From NCBI GenBank assembly GCA_964344935.1, contig CAYFPL010000011.1, forward strand, positions 62,001 through 126,000: 64,000 bases of DNA, read 5' to 3'. Below are positions 50,504 through 59,671 of this stretch, piece by piece. This DNA is from GCA-2731375 sp964344935. Its GTDB lineage: Bacteria > Pseudomonadota > Alphaproteobacteria > GCA-2731375. The notes below the pieces were generated by a model, which saw nothing but the letters and a program-made list of their open reading frames with translations, was not told the origin of the DNA and searched no databases. Positions within the stretch are counted from its first letter, which is position 1; the number at the start of each line of letters is the position of its first letter. The position numbers and the translations under genes were made by a program.

Positions 50504-51640
50504 CTACAGGCCGCGCACTGTTTCCGCGACCAGCCAATCCACCACCTGGTTTAGCGCTTCTTGTTTGTCCGCGCCGGCAGCCATGGCGTCCTCAAAGATC
50601 CGCACCTGGCTTTGCGCCGAAGTGCCCCGTTCCAGGATTTGTCGGGCGTGACCAACTTCATCGGCGCAGCCCAGTTCTTCCGCCTCAGGCGTCACCATGT
50701 CCAAGATTTCGTCCAGGAGATCTTCGTATGGAACCTGTTCGCCCAGGCCGAAATCGATCATGGTATCGGTGACGCCGTAGCGCTGGGCACGCCAGCGGTT
50801 TTCTTCGACGCAGATCAGCGGATAGATGCGCCAGCGTTGGTTCGATGTCCGCAGGCGGTAGAGCATGGCGAGCAGGCTTTGGTACAAGGCCGCGATGGTT
50901 AGGGTATCATCCATCGCCGTACAGATATCGGTCATCCGCATTTCCAGTGTGGGATAGCGGGCCGAGGGGCGCATGTCCCACCAGATCTTGGTGCCATCCT
51001 CGATCACCCCGGCGCTGACCAAACGGTTCACCAGGCGTTGGTATTCGCCGTAAGAATCAAAACGTTCCGGAACGCCAGTGCGTGGCAGGGCGTCGAATAC
51101 GGTCAGGCGATAGGACATCAGGCCCGTATTCTCACCGCCCCAAAAAGGCGAAGAAGTGCTCAGAGCAAGCAGATGGGGCAGGAAATAGGTGGCCTGGTTC
51201 ATCAGGTCGATGCGCATGTCTTCGGGCTCGACGGCCACATGCACGTGCATGCCAGAGATCAGAAGCCGCCTGGCCGTGGCCTGCAGGGCATTGGCCAGAT
51301 CGTCGTATCGTTCTTTTTCCGTATGGCTTTGCTGGCTCCAATGAGCGAAGGGATGGGTAGATGCCGCAATGGGGGCAAGGCCATACTGCCCTGCCACCTC
51401 CGCTACGGTGCTCCGCAATTCCTTTATTTCTTCGCGGGCCTCGGCGATGTTCTTGCAGACATTGGTGCCCACTTCGATTTGGGAGCGCATGAACTCCGCC
51501 GTTACCCGTTTGCCAAGGTGCGCTTCGCATTCGGTCAGCAGTTCAGGGGGCGGGTTATTGGCCAGATCCCTGCTTTTGATATCCACGAGGAGGTATTCCT
51601 CCTCGATACCCATAGTGAAACTTGGTTTTGGAATGGACAT
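50504..51640 (-). CDS. Carboxylate-amine ligase, GCS2 family (YbdK-like)
   Basis: A 378-residue enzyme of the glutamate-cysteine ligase type 2 family. N-terminal MGIEEEYLLVD is the glutamate-rich metal/ATP site; GMHVHVAVEPEDMR and WWDMRPSARYPTLEMRMTD carry further substrate and metal residues. YbdK has weak gamma-glutamylcysteine ligase activity in vitro; the natural substrate is unknown. I prefer the ATG at 51640; a TTG two codons earlier is also in frame. The DUF1244 gene follows after 36 bases. Confidence 0.92.
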   Translation of the reverse strand: MSIPKPSFTMGIEEEYLLVDIKSRDLANNPPPELLTECEAHLGKRVTAEFMRSQIEVGTNVCKNIAEAREEIKELRSTVAEVAGQYGLAPIAASTHPFAHWSQQSHTEKERYDDLANALQATARRLLISGMHVHVAVEPEDMRIDLMNQATYFLPHLLALSTSSPFWGGENTGLMSYRLTVFDALPRTGVPERFDSYGEYQRLVNRLVSAGVIEDGTKIWWDMRPSARYPTLEMRMTDICTAMDDTLTIAALYQSLLAMLYRLRTSNQRWRIYPLICVEENRWRAQRYGVTDTMIDFGLGEQVPYEDLLDEILDMVTPEAEELGCADEVGHARQILERGTSAQSQVRIFEDAMAAGADKQEALNQVVDWLVAETVRGL

Positions 51641-51665
51641 AATCAAAGACTAGCCCAATGTTCCA

Positions 51666-52451
51666 TCAGGCACTATAGGCCGCGAGCGCCGGCCGCAAGG
51701 ACCGCGCCAGAATGTGCGCCCAACGCTCGGCGCCGGCTTCCGTTTGGATTTGATCCTGGCGGATTTCGAAAACGGCGATCGGCAGAGCATTGTCGGCGGC
51801 GTGCACATGCAAGGCATAGCCTGGCGGATCGGAACCGTCATAGGGTTTGTTTTCGCCGACACAAAGTTCGGGGTCCCGGCGCAGTTCCTCAATCACCGGT
51901 GCCGCCAACGTATCGTCCTTGTCCCACAGCATGCCTACGTGCCAGGGACGCTCGAACCCATCCATTACCGGTGTAAAGGAATGAATGGAGACAAGGGCCA
52001 ATGGCGCGGTGTTTCGCGGATGGGCACGGATCCGTCGCGTGATTTCATCATGATAGGGATGAAAATAGCGGATGATACGCCGCTGCCGTTCCTCCTGGTC
52101 GATGCGGGTATTGCCGGGAATAATGATGCCGTCGCTCTGCGGAGGAATAGAGCCAACGGCCCAGAAGGGTCGGTTGCAATCGATTACCAGACGTGATGTC
52201 CCAGATAGCACGGCCGGTGCATCCAGCAATTTCGCCAACCGCCGGCTTACTTCCCCGGCGCCAATATCCCAGGCGATATGCCGCGATAACTGTTCCGACG
52301 GCAGACCCAGATCTTCATACTCCGGGGGCACATAAGCGCTGGCATGATCGCAGATGATCAATACAGGCGCCTTGCCGTCGCCGTTCGCTACCGTGAACGG
52401 CGGTGCTTCTCCATCTGCAAGCCTTTTTTTCAAACCGATTACGTTCTGCAT
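51666..52451 (-). CDS. N-formylglutamate amidohydrolase-like protein
   Basis: A 261-residue hydrolase-like protein. The N-terminal VLIICDHASAYVPPEY contains a conserved Asp-His pair, followed by HIAWDIGAGEVSRRL, VIDCNRPF, VSIHSFTPVMDGFERPWHVGML, and LPIAVFEIRQDQIQT, all features of the FGase (HutG-like) family. Function may be N-formylglutamate or another N-acyl amino acid hydrolysis; histidine-utilisation genes are absent nearby. ATG at 52451 has AAGGA five bases upstream, which decides the start. Same strand and 25 bases before the GCS2-type ligase gene. Confidence 0.87.
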   Translation of the reverse strand: MQNVIGLKKRLADGEAPPFTVANGDGKAPVLIICDHASAYVPPEYEDLGLPSEQLSRHIAWDIGAGEVSRRLAKLLDAPAVLSGTSRLVIDCNRPFWAVGSIPPQSDGIIIPGNTRIDQEERQRRIIRYFHPYHDEITRRIRAHPRNTAPLALVSIHSFTPVMDGFERPWHVGMLWDKDDTLAAPVIEELRRDPELCVGENKPYDGSDPPGYALHVHAADNALPIAVFEIRQDQIQTEAGAERWAHILARSLRPALAAYSA

Positions 52452-52661
52452 TATTCCTTCGTTCGAAGCCGGCGCACCCGGCCCCGCCAATTCTGCCTAC
52501 GGTGAATATGATCCCTGCGCCGGCCAACATAGGCCGAACTGACAGTGAGACCAAGATGCCAATCGCGCGAATAGGCTTGCCTGGCCGATGGCCCTGGCTA
52601 TTTTGGCGGCAGTTCGTTGACTGCCAATATCGGGGATATCGAAAAATGGGCCTTTTGCGCC

Positions 52662-53930
52662 ATGACTGACGAGCGGCGTAGGTTGCTGACCGAACTGTTT
52701 CGGGCCGCTATCGCCGCGGCAGATCCGGCTTCTTGTCTGCCGCCCCATTTGCCGGAATTGCCTGCGGGCCGCACCGTCGTCCTGGGTGCAGGCAAGGCCG
52801 CTGCCAGCATGGCACGCGCGGTAGAACTGAACTGGAACGGCGAAATCGACGGGCTGGTTGTCACGCGTTACGGACACGATGTGCCGACTGAAAAGGTGGA
52901 GGTGGTTCAGGCCGCCCATCCGGTGCCCGATGCCGCCGGCGAAGCGGCCGCGGCCCGCATCCTGACGACGGCGCAATCGCTGGGGCCCGAGGACCTGCTT
53001 CTGGTCCTGATTTCGGGCGGCGGTTCTGCATTGCTGAGCCTGCCCAGCCCCGGTCTGACCCTCGCCGACAAGCAGGATGTGAATCAGGCCCTTTTGCGAA
53101 GTGGCGCCCCGATCGACGAGATGAACACCGTACGCAAGCACCTTTCCGCCATTAAAGGCGGCCGGCTCGCGGCGGCCGCGGCGCCCGCCAGGGTGGTCAG
53201 CCTGCTGATTTCGGATGTGCCTGGCGATGACCCAGCCATTATCGCTTCCGGCCCGACCGTGGCCGACCCTTCGACATTCGAACAAGCGCGAGAGATTTTG
53301 GACCGTTATGGCATCACGCCGCCAGAAGCGGTGGCTCAGCATTTGAAGGCAGCTGCCCAGGAAACGCCGAAGCCCGGCGATAGCCGTCTGCAAAACTGTC
53401 AAACCGTACTGATCGCCACGCCAGGCCAATCCATCGCGGCGGCGGCATCTGTCGCCGCTGCTGCTGGCTATGCGGTGGAAATATTGGGCGACGACCTGGA
53501 AGGGGAGGCACGAGAACTGGGCGCTGAACATGGCGAACTGGCAATGGCCCGCCAGGCCGCGGCCCGGACACAGGGACAAGGCATAGCGCTTTTGTCAGGG
53601 GGCGAAACCACGGTTACCGTGCGTGGCCAAGGCCGTGGCGGCCGCAATGTCGAATATCTCGCTGGCATGGCGCTGGCCTTGGGCGGCTGCTCTGGCATTT
53701 GTGCCGTGGCCGGCGATACGGACGGCATTGATGGCACAGAGGATAATGCCGGCGCCTTCCTCTATCCCGATACCCTGGCCCGGGCCGCTGCCGCCGGGTT
53801 GGATGCGGGAACTCTGCTGGCCAAAAACGATGCCTATGCCCTGTTTTCCGGGATCGGCGATCTGATGATCAGCGGGCCGACCATGACCAACGTCAATGAC
53901 TTCCGAGCAATTTTGATCGATCCGGTATAA
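52662..53930 (+). CDS. Glycerate kinase (MOFRL family, GLYCTK-type)
   Basis: About 422 residues. Fits the DUF4147/MOFRL glycerate 2-kinase family that forms 2-phosphoglycerate from glycerate; older annotations call it TtuD or hydroxypyruvate reductase. Markers are VVLGAGKAAASMARA, VVQAAHPVPDAAGE, LLVLISGGGSALLSLP, MNTVRKHLSAIKGGRLA and, in the C-terminal MOFRL part, LLSGGETTVTVRGQGRGGRN and AGDTDGIDGTEDNAGAF. I take the ATG at 52662, though Shine-Dalgarno is weak. It is nine bases before pyk, giving the path glycerate to 2-phosphoglycerate, and (after enolase) PEP to pyruvate. Confidence 0.93.
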   Translation: MTDERRRLLTELFRAAIAAADPASCLPPHLPELPAGRTVVLGAGKAAASMARAVELNWNGEIDGLVVTRYGHDVPTEKVEVVQAAHPVPDAAGEAAAARILTTAQSLGPEDLLLVLISGGGSALLSLPSPGLTLADKQDVNQALLRSGAPIDEMNTVRKHLSAIKGGRLAAAAAPARVVSLLISDVPGDDPAIIASGPTVADPSTFEQAREILDRYGITPPEAVAQHLKAAAQETPKPGDSRLQNCQTVLIATPGQSIAAAASVAAAAGYAVEILGDDLEGEARELGAEHGELAMARQAAARTQGQGIALLSGGETTVTVRGQGRGGRNVEYLAGMALALGGCSGICAVAGDTDGIDGTEDNAGAFLYPDTLARAAAAGLDAGTLLAKNDAYALFSGIGDLMISGPTMTNVNDFRAILIDPV

Positions 53931-53939
53931 ACTCTCCGT

Positions 53940-55355
53940 ATGCGTAGAAATCGTTCCACAAAGATTGTCGCCACGCTTGGGCCGACGAGCAGCGACCCTG
54001 AAACCATTGCGGCTTTACATGAAGGCGGGGCGGATTTGTTCCGCTTGAATTTCAGCCATGGCGCCCACGACGATCACAAGGACAGATTGTCCGCCATTCG
54101 AGCTGCGGAACAGGCGATCGATTCTCCAATCGGCGTGATCGCCGACCTTCAGGGCCCGAAAATCCGGGTTGGTACGGTCACAGACGGTAGTGTCGAGCTT
54201 GTTGGGGGAAAATCCTATCGTTTCGATCTGTCGGACGCGCCAGGCGATGGCAAGCGTGCGCCATTGCCCCATCCAGAAGTTTTTGCCGCCCTGGAACCGG
54301 AAATGGATCTGTTGATCGATGATGGCCGTTTGCGTTTGACGGTGGTCAAGTCCGGCGATGACTTCGCGGAATGCAAAATCGTCACGGGCGGTCCTCTCAG
54401 CGATCGGAAAGGCGTCAACTTACCCCAGGCTATTCTGCCCATGGGCGCCATGACAGCAAAGGATCAGGCCGATTTACGCTTCGCCCTTGATGCCGGCGTG
54501 GACTGGGTGGCCTTGTCGTTTGTGCAGCGCCCCGACGATATTGCCGAGGCGCGGCGGCTGATCGCGGGTCGCGCGGCTGTCATGGCCAAAATCGAAAAAC
54601 CCGCCGCCCTGAACCGGATAGACGAGATCATCGAACTGGCCGATGCGGTTATGGTGGCCCGCGGGGATTTGGGCGTGGAATTGCCGGTGGAGGAAGTTCC
54701 CGCCTTGCAAAAGGACCTGGTACGCCGGGCCCGGCGTGCGGGCAAGCCGGTGGTGGTGGCGACTCAGATGCTCGAGAGTATGGTCTCGGCGCCCGTCCCG
54801 ACACGGGCCGAGGTTTCGGATGTGGCCACGGCTGTATACGACGGCGCCGATGCGGTGATGCTGTCTGGTGAGACCGCTGCCGGTGCCTATCCCCGGGCAG
54901 CGGTCGAGGTGATGAGCCGCGTTGCCGTCAAGGTAGAGAGCGACCCCGGTTATCGCGCCATCATGGACAGCGAGCATGCGGATCCGGAAGCGACTTCGGC
55001 CGATGCCATTACCGCTGCCGCCCGTCAGGTGGCGGAAACGATCTCGGCCTCGGCCATCGTAACTTACACGACATCAGGCTCCACGGCCCTGCGCGCGGCC
55101 CGGGAGCGGCCACCAGTGCCGGTATTGGTCCTCACGCCCAGCCTAATAACCGCTCGCCGCCTGGCGGTGGCATGGGGACTGACCTGCGTGCACAGTGCGG
55201 ATGCTTCGGGTTTCACGGATATGGTCGATCGTGCCTGCCGCGCCGCTGACGACCGGGGTATCGCGGAGTCCGGCGACCGTCTGGTGATTACCGCAGGCGT
55301 GCCTTTCGGCACCCCCGGCGCCACCAACAGCCTGCGTATTGCCTGGGTGCCCTGA
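53940..55355 (+). CDS. pyk: Pyruvate kinase
   Basis: Transfers phosphate from PEP to ADP, the last glycolytic step. 471 residues. A domain start STKIVATLGPTSSDPETI, RLNFSHGAHDDH, the B domain (about 70-170), then the catalytic lysine in AKIEKPAAL, metal-binding MVARGDLGVELPVEEV, TQMLESMVSAPVPTRAEVSDVA in outline, and DAVMLSGETAAGAYP. The C-terminal domain binds effectors in allosteric forms; none is assigned. It follows the glycerate kinase gene by nine bases in one operon. Confidence 0.96.
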   Translation: MRRNRSTKIVATLGPTSSDPETIAALHEGGADLFRLNFSHGAHDDHKDRLSAIRAAEQAIDSPIGVIADLQGPKIRVGTVTDGSVELVGGKSYRFDLSDAPGDGKRAPLPHPEVFAALEPEMDLLIDDGRLRLTVVKSGDDFAECKIVTGGPLSDRKGVNLPQAILPMGAMTAKDQADLRFALDAGVDWVALSFVQRPDDIAEARRLIAGRAAVMAKIEKPAALNRIDEIIELADAVMVARGDLGVELPVEEVPALQKDLVRRARRAGKPVVVATQMLESMVSAPVPTRAEVSDVATAVYDGADAVMLSGETAAGAYPRAAVEVMSRVAVKVESDPGYRAIMDSEHADPEATSADAITAAARQVAETISASAIVTYTTSGSTALRAARERPPVPVLVLTPSLITARRLAVAWGLTCVHSADASGFTDMVDRACRAADDRGIAESGDRLVITAGVPFGTPGATNSLRIAWVP

Positions 55356-55387
55356 TTGAATGCCTTGCCAAATGCGCCTTGGCGATT

Positions 55388-56311
55388 TCACTTCATCTTG
55401 AACGGCGTGCCAGGCGGCACAGCAACGAAGTTATAGCCCTTCAACGGATCAACCTTCACAGCGGCGATTTGCGCCAGGTTCGCCTTTGCTCCGGTATCGG
55501 CGCCCTCAATCATGTAGACGTCGAAGCCAAGCTCTTCGATGACATGGCGGCTGACGGTGCATTGCCGATCATTGCCGTGATCCTCGTAGATGACCATGAC
55601 ACCGGCGCGGGCGAGGGTGTTCTTCGCCCCTTTCAGAGCGTGAACTTCGGCGCCTTCCACGTCCAATTTGATGATGACAGGCGTCTCATCTTCTGTTTCG
55701 AATGTTGCCATGAGGCCATCGATACTGCGGGTTTCGACAGTTTCGCCATTCCCGGTTTCAATCGCTTCATCCGCGCCAGCAACATGGGCGCCCGCATGCC
55801 CGCCGGGCGTGACAAAGCTGACGGTTTCGCCGTCCCGTTCGGCGACGGCGGCGCGGATCGCGGTGAAGGGATGATTGTTAAGCGTGGCGTTGTGAGAGAG
55901 CCTCTCGAAGGTCCTGCCGCCGGCTTCGACGGCGACAATGTGACGGGGGTCGGTAATCGTCTCTGATGCCCGGATGCTCCAGTATCCAATGTTGGCGCCG
56001 AGGTCCAAGAACACGGCGTTCGGACCAAGGTGTCGATCGAGAACCCGGGCCACTTCAGTTTCGTATTCGAAATCCGCGAACAAGAGACGTGACCAGTAAT
56101 AATCATCCAAATCGACATTGATCAGGGAGTTTCGGAACAGTTCGACCACGACTTTATGCGAGGCGGTGAAGCGCCACTTTCCCAAAATTCGGCTGAGGGT
56201 TCCGATCCCGCGGTAGGAATACGGCCGCAGGAGTAACCCGGCGAATTGCAGCAGCCAGATGAGGAGGAGGGCGCCAGGCCCGCTACGGGATCTAATAGGC
56301 CGAACCGACAA
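55388..56311 (-). CDS. FkbM family methyltransferase
   Basis: A 307-residue SAM-dependent methyltransferase. A hydrophobic stretch near the N-terminus (ALLLIWLLQFAGLLLRPY) may bind the membrane. SAM motif I is FLDLGANIGYWSIRA (about residues 96-110), then the acidic VAVEAGGRTFERL, and later IIKLDVEGAEVHALKGA, all standard for FkbM. Such enzymes methylate oxygen on sugars, lipids or other metabolites; this one lies near no polysaccharide genes. The first codon is TTG at 56311; an in-frame stop lies two codons upstream and no ATG occurs near the N-terminus, so TTG is likely. Confidence 0.87.
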   Translation of the reverse strand: MSVRPIRSRSGPGALLLIWLLQFAGLLLRPYSYRGIGTLSRILGKWRFTASHKVVVELFRNSLINVDLDDYYWSRLLFADFEYETEVARVLDRHLGPNAVFLDLGANIGYWSIRASETITDPRHIVAVEAGGRTFERLSHNATLNNHPFTAIRAAVAERDGETVSFVTPGGHAGAHVAGADEAIETGNGETVETRSIDGLMATFETEDETPVIIKLDVEGAEVHALKGAKNTLARAGVMVIYEDHGNDRQCTVSRHVIEELGFDVYMIEGADTGAKANLAQIAAVKVDPLKGYNFVAVPPGTPFKMK

Positions 56312-56427
56312 ACTTCATCCAATCGGGACATACAGACGGCGCCGAACGCGCATTTCGGCCAATTTAGCCGATTGGGCGTGGATCGCTATGGGAAAAGCAT
56401 GGTGACGTCACACCGAATTGGATGAGG

Positions 56428-56985
56428 CTAGATCTTCTCGCCCTTGACCTTTCGACGCAGGCGCTCCACTTCCGCTTCCGCGCGTTCCAGGTGAGGATTG
56501 ACCTGCAAGGCCCGCTCATAGGCATCAAGCGCGGAATCATCCTCCTGCAAGCGGTTGTAGATCAGGCCAAGGCCGCTTAGGGCCCCGAAATGCCGGGGTT
56601 CAAGATCCAGGGTGCGTTCAACATCCTCGATTGATTTCTCGTATTGCCCCAAAAGGAAGAAGACCGTCGCCCGCTTGTTCCAACCCTCGGCGTATTCCGG
56701 CGCGATGATGACAATTGTGTTCAGAAGTTCCAGGGCTTCGCCCAATTCCTGTTTGCTCATGGCCTTGATAACCCGGCCCATGAGCAATTCGAGGGTCGGG
56801 CTCTTGCTCGCCAACCAAACGGCCCATATGGATTGTTCGATCTTGCGCGCCTTGAAGGGATTGTCGGTTTCGTGAAGTTCGACGAACAATCCGTCCAGAC
56901 GTGGGTCGTTCTGGTCGGCCCTTGCACCGACCGTCACGATAGACAAGGCGAGCGCAAATGCCGCCAAGTGCACGACGTATTTCAT
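56428..56985 (-). CDS. Exported TPR-repeat protein
   Basis: A 185-residue protein with a signal peptide (about 1-20, ending VTVGARA). The mature part has at least three TPR-like helix pairs between residues 60 and 165: ALELLNTIVIIAPEYAEGWN, SIEDVERTLDLEPRHFGALS, and ALDAYERALQVNPHLERA. It is a protein-interaction module, probably periplasmic. The ATG at 56985 is preceded by no clear Shine-Dalgarno, and an in-frame TTG seven codons upstream is possible. It follows the DUF2336 gene on the same strand by about 90 bases. Confidence 0.83.
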   Translation of the reverse strand: MKYVVHLAAFALALSIVTVGARADQNDPRLDGLFVELHETDNPFKARKIEQSIWAVWLASKSPTLELLMGRVIKAMSKQELGEALELLNTIVIIAPEYAEGWNKRATVFFLLGQYEKSIEDVERTLDLEPRHFGALSGLGLIYNRLQEDDSALDAYERALQVNPHLERAEAEVERLRRKVKGEKI

Positions 56986-57074
56986 TTCATAATGATAGGA
57001 AAGCAATGCCGTCGTGGCCAGCGGGAAGCGAACTCAGTGCGTCATAATTGCGTGAGTGCGAACGCCTCGCGCCG

Positions 57075-58199
57075 CTACTGTCTGGACCTCGCCCTGCTAG
57101 GAACCAGCTTGGCGATTAATGTCTCCGGATCGTCCAAAGACAGGTCGGAATATCGTGGCAAACAGGCTTCGATTAACTGGCGTTGAAATTTTTCCCGGCT
57201 CTCGGCTGTGGTTGGTAGTGCCAAGTCTCTGCCGAACTTTCTTGCCAGAACAATCACTTCCGCCATGGCACGCGGCAACCGTGCCGCCTTGCACAGCGCT
57301 TCCGCACCGGCTAGGTCGCCATCATCAAGCAAGGTGCGGACTTTCTCATGTTCTATGCCGGCCCGCCGAGCCGCCGCTATCTCGAAGAATTCAGGATGCC
57401 CCGTGCATAGGGCACGGGTGATCAGGGTCGCCGTCAGGCGTCCCCTGATGTCCATCTGGCGTACCAGCTGACGTAGGTTGTGCTGGCGAACTTCCGTGTC
57501 TTCCGCGCCGACTTCAATGCTGAGTGTCAGGGATTCCTGGCCGCGGGTGACCAATTGGTCGGCAATTGCCGAAGGCAGGTCTGGCAATGTGGCCAGCTGC
57601 GCCCGGATCGCTGCAGATACGGCTGCGATCAGCCGTTCGGCCAGCTTCGGCGGGAAACTGGGGCGTTGCGCCAGCCCGGTCATTACCGCCTCGCTGTCCG
57701 AGAATTTATCGATGACCTTGTTCGAGGTGTCGTCGGATAATTCGGCACCCCGATTTCGCACAAGGGTCACGACGACGTTTTCGCTGCCAACATCCACCAG
57801 GACATCGGATACCGGGGCGTTGACGGTCTGCCGCCGCGCCACGGCCATCTGCCACTCTTCCGGCTGGCTGCGGGCAATCTCGATCAATTCGTCATCGGTA
57901 AAGACCAGTGAATAATGCAGCATCGGTACGGCAACTTCGGCGACATCGCGCGCCAGGGTCATGGCCAGTTCCGGGGGGAGGGAGGGATTATCCTTCAACC
58001 CCTCGGACAAGGCCCGCCGTACGCCCACATCGGCATCGCGCGCCATAATGCGAAAAATCGCCTCGGCCAGCCGTTGCTCGCCCGGTTGCAGATCCGGTTT
58101 GCTGAATTCCTTGGTTAGCAGGGTCACGGTTTCACGGCGCAATTCCGGCGTGTCTTCTTCGCGCAACCGCCGAATTAGGTCTGCGGTTAGTTGTGCCAT
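57075..58199 (-). CDS. DUF2336 domain protein, third copy
   Basis: A 374-residue helical-repeat protein of the DUF2336 type. It has no extended lysine-rich linker and is shorter than the two copies at 22-26 kb. Common elements are VRRALSEGLKDNPSLPPE, VPMLHYSLVFTDDELIEIARS and the C-terminal half with DLSLDDPETLIAKL. The N-terminus AQLTADLIRRLREEDTPE differs from the pair. The ATG at 58199 has GAGG seven bases upstream, so the 27-codon upstream extension is rejected. No GGDEF or other signalling gene lies beside it. Confidence 0.82.
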   Translation of the reverse strand: MAQLTADLIRRLREEDTPELRRETVTLLTKEFSKPDLQPGEQRLAEAIFRIMARDADVGVRRALSEGLKDNPSLPPELAMTLARDVAEVAVPMLHYSLVFTDDELIEIARSQPEEWQMAVARRQTVNAPVSDVLVDVGSENVVVTLVRNRGAELSDDTSNKVIDKFSDSEAVMTGLAQRPSFPPKLAERLIAAVSAAIRAQLATLPDLPSAIADQLVTRGQESLTLSIEVGAEDTEVRQHNLRQLVRQMDIRGRLTATLITRALCTGHPEFFEIAAARRAGIEHEKVRTLLDDGDLAGAEALCKAARLPRAMAEVIVLARKFGRDLALPTTAESREKFQRQLIEACLPRYSDLSLDDPETLIAKLVPSRARSRQ

Positions 58200-58336
58200 G
58201 TGCGACCTCAAGCCCTCGCCCGGCGATCCTTGCGTGCAAAACATCGGCACGGCACCGGGACGGCCCCATGAATCCCTCATTTAGTCGCAGAAGGTCTTAA
58301 GATTTTCTCAAAGATTTGGAAGTGTCGACCATCACA

Positions 58337-59533
58337 CTATTGTGCGGAAGCTAGGCGGGCCGCGGGCCGCTCGTCGATCGGCAGATGTACCAACGCCGCG
58401 AAAACTCCCAGGGCAACGCTAAGCCACCAGATCATATCGTAAGAGCCGAGCTGGTCGAACAGCTTGCCGCCCAGCCAACCGCCCAGAAATGCGCCGATTT
58501 GGTGTGAGGCAAAGACAATACCAAATAATGTCGCCATGTATCGTGGTCCAAACACTTGCGCCACGATGCCGGAGGTGAGCGGCACTGTAGAAAGCCAGGT
58601 CAGACCGATGGCTCCCGAAAACATCAAAACCGACATGGGCGTTACGGGAAATGCGATGAACAGTGCGATGATCACGGCACGGGCAAGATAGATCAAACTG
58701 AGCAAATTCTTCTTCTTGAATCGGTTGCCCAGAACGCCGGCAAGTATGGCACCGAAGATATTGAAGAGGCCTAGTACCGCCAGCGAATGCGCGCCGAGAT
58801 CCGCCGACAGTCCCTTGTCGGTGATGTAGGCCGGGAGATGGGTGCTGATAAAGGTGATGTGGAAGCCGCAAACGAAGAACCCTGCGGTGAGATATAGATA
58901 GCCTGAATGCCGTCCAGCTTCGCCCAGCGCCTGACCCATGGATTGGTTTTCCGTTGCCGCCTGACCTTTCCCCTGCATGGCGACGCTCAATGGCGTGATC
59001 AGCGTGACGATCAAGGCCAACAGCATCAGGGCCGTGGGCCAGCCGTAGGCGCTGATGAAAGCCTGGCCCACTGGCACGAGAAGGAATTGGCCCATGGAGC
59101 CGGCGGCCGTGGCCAGGCCAAGGGCGAGCCCGCGGCGCTCTTCCGGCACGATCCGGCCCAAAGCGGCTAAAACAAGGGCAAAGGAGGCGCCGGCCATGCC
59201 GATGCCGACCAGGAATCCGCCGGTCAGATGCAGCATGACGGGGCTGGTTGAAACGGCCATGCCATAGATGCCGAGGCCGTAGAGGATGCCGCCGATGGCC
59301 AGGACCTTCGCGGTGCCGAAACGGTCAGCCAACATACCTGCCACGGGCTGCCCAAGGCCCCAAATCAGGTTCTGAATGGCGATGGCAAGGGCGAAGATTT
59401 CCCGTCCCCAGCCCAGATCGGTGGACATGGGTGCGAGGAACAACCCGAAGTTCACCCGGATGCCGAAACCCAGAAGGGAAATCAGGCTACCGATCGCGAC
59501 AATGAACCAGATATTCCGCGCCAAAGTCCCCAT
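58337..59533 (-). CDS. MFS transporter
   Basis: Twelve-helix carrier of 398 residues of the major facilitator superfamily. Near-signature motifs are the loop after helix 2 (AGMLADRFGTAKVLAIGG) and the helix 4-5 region GFLVGIGMAGASFALVLAAL, GRIVPEERRGLALGL. A polar central loop (AMQGKGQAATENQSMG) divides two six-helix halves. The pattern suits the oxalate/formate-antiporter-like or monocarboxylate-type MFS groups, but the substrate is unknown. It is divergent from the asparaginase-type gene; the space between is 138 bases. Confidence 0.9.
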   Translation of the reverse strand: MGTLARNIWFIVAIGSLISLLGFGIRVNFGLFLAPMSTDLGWGREIFALAIAIQNLIWGLGQPVAGMLADRFGTAKVLAIGGILYGLGIYGMAVSTSPVMLHLTGGFLVGIGMAGASFALVLAALGRIVPEERRGLALGLATAAGSMGQFLLVPVGQAFISAYGWPTALMLLALIVTLITPLSVAMQGKGQAATENQSMGQALGEAGRHSGYLYLTAGFFVCGFHITFISTHLPAYITDKGLSADLGAHSLAVLGLFNIFGAILAGVLGNRFKKKNLLSLIYLARAVIIALFIAFPVTPMSVLMFSGAIGLTWLSTVPLTSGIVAQVFGPRYMATLFGIVFASHQIGAFLGGWLGGKLFDQLGSYDMIWWLSVALGVFAALVHLPIDERPAARLASAQ

Positions 59534-59671
59534 TACATCCCACCCCTATTTGTCCGAAAAAACCGGCTGGATTAAGGGATTGTACCCGTGCCGGCAGCCA
59601 CTTATATGTGGACCGCGTGCCTGCCGGGGTCAAGCCGGGCCGGGGTAAGTGTTCGTTGATTGATCGTGGGG

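Noticed and set aside
56402..56411. Perfect palindrome GTGACGTCAC as operator for the FkbM gene
   Set aside because: It lies about 90 bases before the start with no other support; a single 10-base palindrome is expected by chance in 64 kb.
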